Of a stretch of 64,000 bases of DNA, positions 45,598-54,227 are shown piece after piece (the first letter of the stretch is position 1; the number at the start of each line of letters is the position of its first letter). The notes under the pieces were generated by a model, which saw only the letters and a list, made by a program, of their open reading frames with translations, searched no databases and was not told the origin of the DNA. Source of the stretch: Elusimicrobiota bacterium (GTDB taxonomy: Bacteria > Elusimicrobiota > Endomicrobiia > Endomicrobiales > Endomicrobiaceae). The stretch spans positions 1-64,000 of the forward strand of contig JAFXSD010000028.1 in NCBI GenBank assembly GCA_017525905.1, read 5' to 3'. A program made the position numbers and the translations under genes.

Positions 45598-48500
45598 TTA
45601 TGCGGCTGACAACAAATCTCTTATTTTATCAATGTTAATATCTGTGGTAACCGTTTTTGCTGTTGTCATATATTTCAAGTTCAAATCATATAACAAAGGT
45701 ATTTTATCGAAAGATTTTACTAACGCTTTTCTAAAGTTGTCGGATATAGCGATTTCTTCCGAATTGTATTCAAAAGTATCACTGATTTTTATATTTGTTA
45801 ATACATTTCCTGCAGTTTTGACTCCCTGTTTCTTATAATTCTTGTTTTTTATCTGTTCCAAGATATATTTGTTTATTTCAAGTTCTATTTCTTCATTAGA
45901 TATTTCCGACTCTGATGGATTTTGATATTCATAAGATAAGCAAGTTAGATACTTTCCGTTACCTGCCAATATTTTGTTTACATAAACGGTAAAAGGAATG
46001 CTCATGTTTTTTATCACAATAAACTTCTGCTCTAACATGTTTTCTTCAGAAATAATTTCTTTTATTCTGCTTGGAACAATTGCAATTGTGGAAATCCCGT
46101 TCAAAAGAAGCTTTTCGATTTCTTCTTTTATTTGTTTTTCCGTAGATACCATTACCAATGTCGTTTTCCTTCTCGTTAAAATTAATATCTTTTTAAGTAA
46201 AGGGAAAATATTTAAAATTATTGTAAATTTTGTATCCCGCTCTGAAACATCCGGAGTATAGTCTTTTGAAAAAGTTTCAGAGTCTCCTTTTAAAAATCCT
46301 CTGTATCTTACTCCGGATAAAGAGATTTCTATACCTAATCCCGCTCCATGAGGTTTCTGATAACCGGAAGACATTTCTCCGTCTGAACTTAAGATTGTTA
46401 AATTTCTATAATATTTATTGAAGACCTTGAATATTTCCGACTCGGCTCTTTTTATATCGACTTTGTTTATTTTAGATATCGGATTATGTCCTACAACCAA
46501 TGTGGATATTCCCATTTTGTTCAATATTGAGAAGAATCCGCCGAACTGTTCTTTCATTTGTTTTAAATTTGCCGGTTTTATTCTTGTTGTATTATCGGCA
46601 TAAACTGCTGTTATTAGTGTAAGAGCTTCCCTTATTTTAGATAGTTGTTTCGACTCTTTTTCCGGATCATAATCTCTTATATCTTTAGCAATTTTTCCTA
46701 AACCTTTCAATATATTTTTGTTTCTGTATCTTTTATTTTTATAAACGAACCCTTTTTCTCGAACACCATCTTTATCTTTTTCCACAAAAACACCATCTTC
46801 GTCGTTTACATGTCCGATAGAAACTTCTCCATTATCATCTACGGGAAGAAGCGAATGCATATAGCAGTTCCCGAAATGATCTATTCTGTATAAATAGAAA
46901 TTCCTATGATAAAATTTTAATAGTTCTTTTATATATTCATTATCAAAATATGTTGCAGGAGTAACAAGAGGCATTTGATCGGACATTTTTTTGTTTCTTC
47001 TTTCTATTTTCCTGTTTAATTGTTCAAGAAAACCATTAGATCCTCCCCCCCAATTATTATGAAATACCCAATCCAATGCATTCCATTCCGTGCTTTCATA
47101 ATTTCTATACATTATTGAATCTATTACAAGCCATCCCCAATCCCCGTTTGAATATTTTTTGTTCAATATATCTTGTTGTTCTGTTATTATTGAATCTATT
47201 TCATTTTGTAAACTGTTCCAATAGTTTTCATATTGAGGATATCTATACATTAAACTTGTCAGTTCGTTCTTTCTGTCTTTCCACCAATTTATCGACATTT
47301 TATTTACAGCCCTGATACCTGTATAAACAACAACACCTACATTCCTTCCAAAAAATTTCTTGTGGAAAGAAAGAAGTTCTTCGTCTTGTGCAAAAATATC
47401 TTTAGGATTATTTAAAACATCGTTCCCTTTTTCTTTTAATTCAAAGCCAAAAGTATCATGAAACAATTTTTGTAATTTCTGCTCTTTCTTATTTTCTTTC
47501 CATTCCTTCTGAACGGCATCAGCATTTTTCATATAGTCATAAAGTTTTTCTGCCCAAAATTTTTTACTCTTTGCATTTGTTCTTCTTATTTTTCTGTCCA
47601 TTATTTCTTCAGGATCTTTCGGCTCATTGTCTTCTTCTGCTCCATAAGTCCTCATAGCATTAAGAAGATCAAAAATTTTTATTTCTTTTTTTGTCCCTTC
47701 TTTGTCAAAGACTTCAACTGTATAATTCTTATATATACCTTTATAACCTTCGTAAAACGGAAGATGTAGCCCCAACAAATTCATGAAAGCATATATATCA
47801 TGGTTTCCCATAATATATCTTAATTTTCCTGTTTTTGATATTTGATTTAATAGTTCGAAAGTTTCAAACTGTTTATCCCCTCTGTCAAGCATATCACCCA
47901 AAATATAAACGTTTTTCTTAATAGTTTTTATTCTTGAGATTATATCTTTATTAAGTTTTTTCTCAGTTTCTTCTATTTTATCTTCCATTTCATTAAGCTC
48001 TTCAACAGTCAAAGTTATTGTCTTGTCTTGTTTGATTAAATCTGCTTCATTAAATGTTCTCATACTTTCATAGATATTATAAGTGGGATCCAACATTTTT
48101 ATAAGAATTTCCGAAAATCTGTTATATCCTCCGTGCATATCGGATAAAACAATGTTTGAATGCGAAGATCTCTTAAACAGTATTTTATATATTGTTAAAA
48201 TTTTTGAAGAGAATCCGAAAGATGATTCTTTTTTTATGAAACTGAATATTTTCTTTTTGAAACTATCTTCTTCTTCTTCTTCCTCTTCTGTCTTTACTTT
48301 TAATATCTCTCTAAGTTGTTCAATAGATATTCTTTCATATCCATCTATAAAGTTACCGGTTGAGAAAGTGTCGTTTATAGCATTTATTGCAAGTTCTATC
48401 ACCTCGTCAAATTTCTTGTATCTCTCCGTAATATCACCTCCTATCGGAGTAGAAAGTGCTAAAGCATTTTTTATTTTATCTTGGTTGTTATACACGAATT

Positions 48501-51500
48501 TAATTAGAGCATGTTTATCTTCGAAAGCCACTTTTGCGAATTCTTTACCACCGGTTGTAAGGTAGAAATTTGGATTTCTTCTGTAGAATTGTCTCATTAA
48601 ATCGTTTATTGCATCTCCTCCGTCAACTTCTAAATACAATCCTTTTTTTATTAGTGTCTGTCTGTCGGATGTTTTAAGATCTTTGTTTAAGATTTTTTCT
48701 TTTCGTTTTATCCAAACGTCCAATACTCTGCCGAAATCAAGTGTTGCCGTAAGTCCGTCGGCATCATGGAGTAAACAAGCTTCATAACAGTAATTAGGAT
48801 CTTTTATATTGTGAGCAGGTCTTAAAAGTGTTTCCTTGTTTTTGTCTTCTAAAAGGCTTTTATATTTTTTATGATTCTTTCCTACCACACAAATTTTATC
48901 TATTTCTTCTTTACTTAAATTTGAACCTCTTGTTAAAATTGTTCTTGCGTATACGGCAGAATTTGCTTCATGGTTTTGTCTAAAAAAAGTACAACTTATA
49001 TCATGTAATAAGGCTGAATAAATTAGAGTTTTCATATCTACTTTTTTATTGAAATCAAGCGACATGATGTCCATCGCAACAGATAGAACTTCCATGGAAT
49101 GATCTAATGCATGTTCGGCAACTACAGTATTGTTGTTGTAGAAAGATTCAAACATCCATGTTGGCATAACTTTATACATAGCATTAAGACATGAGTTGAA
49201 GTGTGTTATAAAATTATTCAATTTTATAATTTCTATTTTTTCTTTTTCCGACAGTTGTTTAAATTCTTTAAATTCTTTTATATTTAGAAAGTATTCCAAT
49301 TCTTTTAGTTTTTCTGGTTCAAAATCCGGTATGTCCTTTAAAAGTTCCAAATCATCTTTGCCGATCTTGTTTTTTGCATAGAAAAGATTTAAAATGCCTG
49401 CGTATTGTAAATATAAATCCGCTTGTTTTGATTTAACTTCTTTTATTCTTTCTTCTTTTTTCTTTCGTGCTTCTTCCTCTTCTTTAGTATTTCCTTTTTC
49501 TTCAATACTTTTTTCCAAGAATTCTTCCACTGAGCTGAATTTATTAGGGTTAGAATCAATCAATTCGCTAAAAAAGTCTTCTTGTTTTTTTCTTGATATA
49601 GCAAAGGAGTTTTCATCATTGTCACTTGGGCTTAAAAGTTCTTCCATATGTACAAGTTCGGCATATTTTCTTCCTTTTTCTAAAAGGTTTTTTTTGTTTA
49701 CTACACTTATTAATTCTTCAATAAAGTATTTATAATGTGCCAATTTCTTTAGGAAACGACTTTTGTTCGCAAATAAACAGACTCTCTGTCCTTTTGCATT
49801 GGTTTTAAAAAAAGCATTGTTTATCTGTCCTTTTATTTTTGATAATTCTTTTTCTGTCAAAATTCGATCTGCATCTTTACCGTAATTTCGTTTTGCTACA
49901 GCATCAATAATATATTTTATATCGTTATACATCATTAAGTTTTCAAAATTACGATATTCTTCCGAAGATAATTTCCCTTTTAATTCATGAGCAATTTCAT
50001 GAATAATACCGGTTTTCAACAATGCTTCTTTTATTGTGTTATCTTCCACTTCAAAAATAGCTCGGTTTACACCTATAAAACCATTATTAAGATGATCCTC
50101 AAACAAATTTGTTGACTTATCCAAAAAGCCTATAAATAAAGTACCTTTGAAATCCGCTTTAGATCCGCCAACTCTTTTTATTGAATCTTTCAATATCTCT
50201 TTTATACTTTCTTCGGTTAGATATTCTTTCAACCCATTTTCTATAAATATTGTTACTTTTTTATTTGTAAAAGATTTAAACTCCGCTCTGTTTTTCATGT
50301 AATCGAAAAAAGGATCTTTATCAAAATCTATATCGTATCTTGAAACATTGTTTTTTACAGGCTTTGTATCTATATATGACATTAACAGTCCGTAAGCTAA
50401 ATTGTATGCTTTTATTGCACTGAAAAACATGGATAAATTAAAAAATAAGCTCTTCCTGTTTCCTAATCTTTTTGAAAAGAAACTTGACGAATATTCTAAA
50501 TGGGGATTCAATTTCATTGATGTTGCTTGATATATACCGAAATGCTTTCTAAGTAAACTTAAGAGTTTTTCTATTAATTGCTTCTTTTCTTGCTTTTCTG
50601 TATAGTTGTTGTAATTTACCGAAGCTTTTTCCCAGATGACTTGTCCGTTTTCTACTTTGAATTTCAGTTCTTGTCCGTCTATATCTATGATGAAAGCGGA
50701 GTTAGTTCTTTTTATAGATATAGGTATATTCCCGAACAAAGGGCTTCTGGTTTCTTCACTTTCCCCTATTATGGATAAAAGTTTCCTTTCTGTTTCTTCA
50801 GGAGAATAGTTGTTTACGGATGTCAATGCATTTACTAAAGATTCGAAAAATACGGAAATTGTTGCATCTTGCAACAAACCCGTATTTGCCAACATTATTT
50901 TGATGGGAGCTAAAGCCGATCTGTTTGTAGATGATACTATTTCATTATAAAAAGTATTTGTCGTTTGCCCGTTTATACTTGGAGTTATAAATAAATATGA
51001 AATGTTTTTGTCTTTTAAATATTGCGAAATTGAGTTGTGAAATCCGCCTGCTATAACGATAGTAAGTTTTTTCTTGTTTTCTTTTTCTTTTAAAGACTTT
51101 GTTATGTTATCAACAAATATTTTATTTCTGTCTATATTTGTTTGGTGATATTCAAAAAGTAAATCATCGAGTAATAAATCTTCATAATCATAATAATCTT
51201 GAGCAAGATAAGTCGGTAATAAATTTATGTATCTTTCATAATTATTTATGAAAAAATTATAATCTTCATCGGATATTGATAAAGACAAGAAATTCTTAAA
51301 CAATTGAGTCATCTTTACAATAAAAAGATTTTGTTGCATTTTATTATCGGACATTGATGATAAATAGTTGTTAAAAATTTTGTTTTGTTGAGATATTAAA
51401 GAAACTAAATTTAATTTTGATTTTTCATTTGTGTATTTTAAAAATAAATACAGCTCATTATATTTGTTTATGTCTTTTTCTTGAGATGTTATTTTATTGT

Positions 51501-52344
51501 ACAAATCATTATAATATTCCGTTAAATTTTCTTTTTTTGAAAGTGTTATTAACGAATGATATTCGTTAATATCTAAATTATGTTTTAAATCCTCAATGAA
51601 AGCGGAGTATTCTGCTTTTAATTTCCTTTTATTTATTGCGCTTATATTATTGTAAATCGATATATATTTGTGTAAGTCATCATAATTAATAATAGGTTGA
51701 TTTATTTCTTTGAGTGTCTGTTTGTCCGATAAATCCGAACTTATAATTTTTTTCAAGTTTTTTATATTGTCTATCTTTGAAAATAAATTGTTTTCAAACT
51801 CAACAAATGTTTCTGTAATATATTGGTTGTCTTCTAAAATTTGGGCGTTTCTTTTTATATTGTTAATATATAACGACCAATTTTCAAGACCGCAAATTTT
51901 TGCATTTGTATTATTTTTAATTAAAAAATATTCCGGACCGGTCAAAGCATTACTTTTTAATAATGCATCTGCAACATTATATTTTTTTAATTCCTGTAAT
52001 ACGGAAATATCTGCTTGCCCCTCAGGTATGCCTTCAAGAAGAATTGTATCTATTCCGTATTTGGTATCCAGCTCTTCAATAATTTCGGATATGTTCTTCT
52101 GAACGGAAGGATTCCCGTGTAAATCTTGTATGAAAACAACTAAATCATTCTTGATTATCGGAGAAACAAAATAATCTGTTATCATTGCAATATCAGGATT
52201 TAAAAATTTTTGTTCCTGCATTAGCGGCAACACAGGTTGAATTTGAGCGGCAGCATATACATAATCATTTATTACAAAAGAATTTAAAATGAATATAGAA
52301 ATAATTACGGACAGCAGTTTTTTTATAAAGCGGCTTTTTTTCAT
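45598..52344 (-). CDS. Giant exported multidomain hydrolase (2248 aa)
   Basis: Last gene of the giant-protein operon; ATG has gagggg upstream. A signal sequence (1-32) precedes: (1) a ChaN/TraB-like module, about 65-460, with IQDLHGN (His76), LLEG (Glu104) and AGGFH (His436); (2) a region with HEIAHE (782-787), a zincin-type motif; (3) a charged coiled-coil-like stretch (950-1040); (4) an HD domain (H1078, HD 1114-1115, LLHDAD 1192-1196); (5) a PPP metallophosphatase, about 1395-2030, with SDMHGG, GDMLDRGD and GNHD, and later VGHNP (1951-1955) and SSGYQKPHGAG, whose order and 640-residue span resemble class III fructose-bisphosphatase; (6) a C-terminal domain ending LLSAA. All motif residues look intact. 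Substrates unknown. Confidence 0.85.
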   Translation of the reverse strand: MKKSRFIKKLLSVIISIFILNSFVINDYVYAAAQIQPVLPLMQEQKFLNPDIAMITDYFVSPIIKNDLVVFIQDLHGNPSVQKNISEIIEELDTKYGIDTILLEGIPEGQADISVLQELKKYNVADALLKSNALTGPEYFLIKNNTNAKICGLENWSLYINNIKRNAQILEDNQYITETFVEFENNLFSKIDNIKNLKKIISSDLSDKQTLKEINQPIINYDDLHKYISIYNNISAINKRKLKAEYSAFIEDLKHNLDINEYHSLITLSKKENLTEYYNDLYNKITSQEKDINKYNELYLFLKYTNEKSKLNLVSLISQQNKIFNNYLSSMSDNKMQQNLFIVKMTQLFKNFLSLSISDEDYNFFINNYERYINLLPTYLAQDYYDYEDLLLDDLLFEYHQTNIDRNKIFVDNITKSLKEKENKKKLTIVIAGGFHNSISQYLKDKNISYLFITPSINGQTTNTFYNEIVSSTNRSALAPIKIMLANTGLLQDATISVFFESLVNALTSVNNYSPEETERKLLSIIGESEETRSPLFGNIPISIKRTNSAFIIDIDGQELKFKVENGQVIWEKASVNYNNYTEKQEKKQLIEKLLSLLRKHFGIYQATSMKLNPHLEYSSSFFSKRLGNRKSLFFNLSMFFSAIKAYNLAYGLLMSYIDTKPVKNNVSRYDIDFDKDPFFDYMKNRAEFKSFTNKKVTIFIENGLKEYLTEESIKEILKDSIKRVGGSKADFKGTLFIGFLDKSTNLFEDHLNNGFIGVNRAIFEVEDNTIKEALLKTGIIHEIAHELKGKLSSEEYRNFENLMMYNDIKYIIDAVAKRNYGKDADRILTEKELSKIKGQINNAFFKTNAKGQRVCLFANKSRFLKKLAHYKYFIEELISVVNKKNLLEKGRKYAELVHMEELLSPSDNDENSFAISRKKQEDFFSELIDSNPNKFSSVEEFLEKSIEEKGNTKEEEEARKKKEERIKEVKSKQADLYLQYAGILNLFYAKNKIGKDDLELLKDIPDFEPEKLKELEYFLNIKEFKEFKQLSEKEKIEIIKLNNFITHFNSCLNAMYKVMPTWMFESFYNNNTVVAEHALDHSMEVLSVAMDIMSLDFNKKVDMKTLIYSALLHDISCTFFRQNHEANSAVYARTILTRGSNLSKEEIDKICVVGKNHKKYKSLLEDKNKETLLRPAHNIKDPNYCYEACLLHDADGLTATLDFGRVLDVWIKRKEKILNKDLKTSDRQTLIKKGLYLEVDGGDAINDLMRQFYRRNPNFYLTTGGKEFAKVAFEDKHALIKFVYNNQDKIKNALALSTPIGGDITERYKKFDEVIELAINAINDTFSTGNFIDGYERISIEQLREILKVKTEEEEEEEDSFKKKIFSFIKKESSFGFSSKILTIYKILFKRSSHSNIVLSDMHGGYNRFSEILIKMLDPTYNIYESMRTFNEADLIKQDKTITLTVEELNEMEDKIEETEKKLNKDIISRIKTIKKNVYILGDMLDRGDKQFETFELLNQISKTGKLRYIMGNHDIYAFMNLLGLHLPFYEGYKGIYKNYTVEVFDKEGTKKEIKIFDLLNAMRTYGAEEDNEPKDPEEIMDRKIRRTNAKSKKFWAEKLYDYMKNADAVQKEWKENKKEQKLQKLFHDTFGFELKEKGNDVLNNPKDIFAQDEELLSFHKKFFGRNVGVVVYTGIRAVNKMSINWWKDRKNELTSLMYRYPQYENYWNSLQNEIDSIITEQQDILNKKYSNGDWGWLVIDSIMYRNYESTEWNALDWVFHNNWGGGSNGFLEQLNRKIERRNKKMSDQMPLVTPATYFDNEYIKELLKFYHRNFYLYRIDHFGNCYMHSLLPVDDNGEVSIGHVNDEDGVFVEKDKDGVREKGFVYKNKRYRNKNILKGLGKIAKDIRDYDPEKESKQLSKIREALTLITAVYADNTTRIKPANLKQMKEQFGGFFSILNKMGISTLVVGHNPISKINKVDIKRAESEIFKVFNKYYRNLTILSSDGEMSSGYQKPHGAGLGIEISLSGVRYRGFLKGDSETFSKDYTPDVSERDTKFTIILNIFPLLKKILILTRRKTTLVMVSTEKQIKEEIEKLLLNGISTIAIVPSRIKEIISEENMLEQKFIVIKNMSIPFTVYVNKILAGNGKYLTCLSYEYQNPSESEISNEEIELEINKYILEQIKNKNYKKQGVKTAGNVLTNIKISDTFEYNSEEIAISDNFRKALVKSFDKIPLLYDLNLKYMTTAKTVTTDINIDKIRDLLSAA

Positions 52345-52354
52345 TTTGTTCCCC

Positions 52355-54205
52355 TCAATTTATATTATTAATATTATTAAATTTTTTTTCAAAATACTTT
52401 TCTTTTTCTTCAAAGATTTCGGTATTTTCCATAAGCTCGTTATACAATACTTCCAAATTTTCTTTTAATTGTTTACTTTGTTTTGGTCCTTCTGCCATAA
52501 AATTTAAGTCATTTTCTTCACAAGCTTTAATAAGAAGTTTTGTTATGTTTTCTATTTCAAGTTCTTTTTCTTGAATTTCTTTTTCCAATTCTTTAATTTT
52601 TAATTCCAAAGGTTTTAATGCTTTGGATTTTTCCTGAATTAGTTTTGCTCTTATTTTTTTTACTTCTTCTTTTGTGTATAGTTTTTTTTCAGCATTTTTA
52701 TTTGTTGCTTTTAATTCAGAGCTTTCGTCTTCCCAACCGCATCTTTCCAAGAAGTCCGCATATGTACCGTCGAATAAAGATACTTTGTTTCTGTCGAAAA
52801 TTATAAGTTTTTGTGCTACGGCATGTAACAGTTCTTCGTTATGTGTTACTATTATAATCGATCCTGAAAATTCGTTAATTGCATCTATTAACGATTCCGT
52901 AGATTCTAAATCCAAATGGTTTGTCGGCTCATCAAGAAGTAATAAATGTGCTGGTTTAGCCAAAATTTTTCCCAACAAAACTCTGCTTTTTTCTCCACCG
53001 GAAAGAACTTTTATTCTTTTCATCATATCGTTTCCGCCGAACATCATGGCTCCGCAGATATTTCTTGCATTTTGCGGTAATTTTGTATTCGCGGATAATA
53101 TGGAATCATAAATTGTATCTTCGTCGTTCAACTGTGCAACATCGGACTGAACAAAATATCCTATTTCAAGTTCCGGATGTTTTTTTATATTACCGGATAT
53201 CGGAGTTAATCTCCCGGCCAACAATTTTAACAAGGTCGATTTTCCCTTACCGTTTTTCCCGATTACACAAATTCTTTCCTTCTTTAGAACATCAAAATTC
53301 AAATTGTCAATTAATATATCATCATCTTTATATCCGAATTTAAGAGAATATGTGCTAAGCATTTTATTTGCAGGAAAATCCAAATCAGTGAAAGAAAAAT
53401 CCAAAGTTTCCAATTCCGTGAGTTGTTTTAAATCATCTTGTTTTTCTAAAGTTTTTATTCTTGACTGAACCATACCGGCAAGTCTTGCTTTTGCTCTAAA
53501 TCTTCTTATAAAAAGTTCGGTTCTTTTTCTTCTTTTTTCTATGTTTATCCTTGTTTTTTCATAAATTTCTTCTTCTTTTGCTATTTGCTCATATAACTTT
53601 TCCGTTGTCCCTTCTACTTTCCTTGCTTTGTTTCTATGAATTGCAACTGTGTGAGTAACAACTTGATCCATAAAAGATCTGTCGTGAGTTATAAGTATAA
53701 GTTCTCCTTTTAATGTTTTAAGGAAGTTTATTAACCATCTTATTGCAACAATATCGAGATAGTTATTGGGTTCATCCAGTAACAACATATCGACATCCGA
53801 GAGTAATATTTTGGCTAAATTTAATCTTATTTTGTATCCACCGGAAAAAACGGCAGGTTCCTTATTTAAATCTTCTTTTGTAAAACCTAACCCGAATAAA
53901 ACTTTTTCCGCTTTCCAGCTGTTGTCAGTTTCTTCTTTAGGCAATACCGATGCAACTTCTTCAATTATTGTTTTATATTTGAAATCCAAATGTTGTTTTA
54001 AATATCCTATCTTATAGTTTTTAGGAATTTGGATTTCTCCTGAGTCATATTCCGCTTCTCCGGTAATCATTTTAAGTAAGGTTGTTTTCCCATAACCGTT
54101 TCTTCCGACTAAACCTATCTTTTCTCCTTTTCCCACACTAAAAGAGAGGTTGTCGAATAATACTCTTGTTCCGTAAGATTTTGATAAGTTGTTAATAGTA
54201 ATCAT
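52355..54205 (-). CDS. ABC-F family ATPase
   Basis: A 616-aa protein with two ABC domains and no TM segment. Domain 1: Walker A GLVGRNGYGKTTL, signature FSGGYKIRLNLAKIL, Walker B MLLLDEPNNYLD; domain 2: VIGKNGKGKSTL, LSGGEKSRVLLGKIL, LLLLDEPTNHLD. An Arg-rich linker (about 240-290) lies between and a coiled-coil C-terminus follows. ABC-F proteins bind the ribosomal E site and rescue or modulate translation. The start is ATG 54205 (gggaa upstream); the frame runs on to 54283 inside the neighbour. It sits between two giant genes, 22 and 10 bases from them, which may reflect a need when very long or difficult proteins are translated; that is speculation. Confidence 0.93.
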   Translation of the reverse strand: MITINNLSKSYGTRVLFDNLSFSVGKGEKIGLVGRNGYGKTTLLKMITGEAEYDSGEIQIPKNYKIGYLKQHLDFKYKTIIEEVASVLPKEETDNSWKAEKVLFGLGFTKEDLNKEPAVFSGGYKIRLNLAKILLSDVDMLLLDEPNNYLDIVAIRWLINFLKTLKGELILITHDRSFMDQVVTHTVAIHRNKARKVEGTTEKLYEQIAKEEEIYEKTRINIEKRRKRTELFIRRFRAKARLAGMVQSRIKTLEKQDDLKQLTELETLDFSFTDLDFPANKMLSTYSLKFGYKDDDILIDNLNFDVLKKERICVIGKNGKGKSTLLKLLAGRLTPISGNIKKHPELEIGYFVQSDVAQLNDEDTIYDSILSANTKLPQNARNICGAMMFGGNDMMKRIKVLSGGEKSRVLLGKILAKPAHLLLLDEPTNHLDLESTESLIDAINEFSGSIIIVTHNEELLHAVAQKLIIFDRNKVSLFDGTYADFLERCGWEDESSELKATNKNAEKKLYTKEEVKKIRAKLIQEKSKALKPLELKIKELEKEIQEKELEIENITKLLIKACEENDLNFMAEGPKQSKQLKENLEVLYNELMENTEIFEEKEKYFEKKFNNINNIN

Positions 54206-54227
54206 AATATTCCCAATTTTAATAATA

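Noticed and set aside
48083-48565. Plus-strand frame of 160 codons inside the giant hydrolase gene
   Set aside because: It is antisense to a motif-rich coding region, with Ser/Phe/Ile-rich text typical of an A+T-rich shadow.
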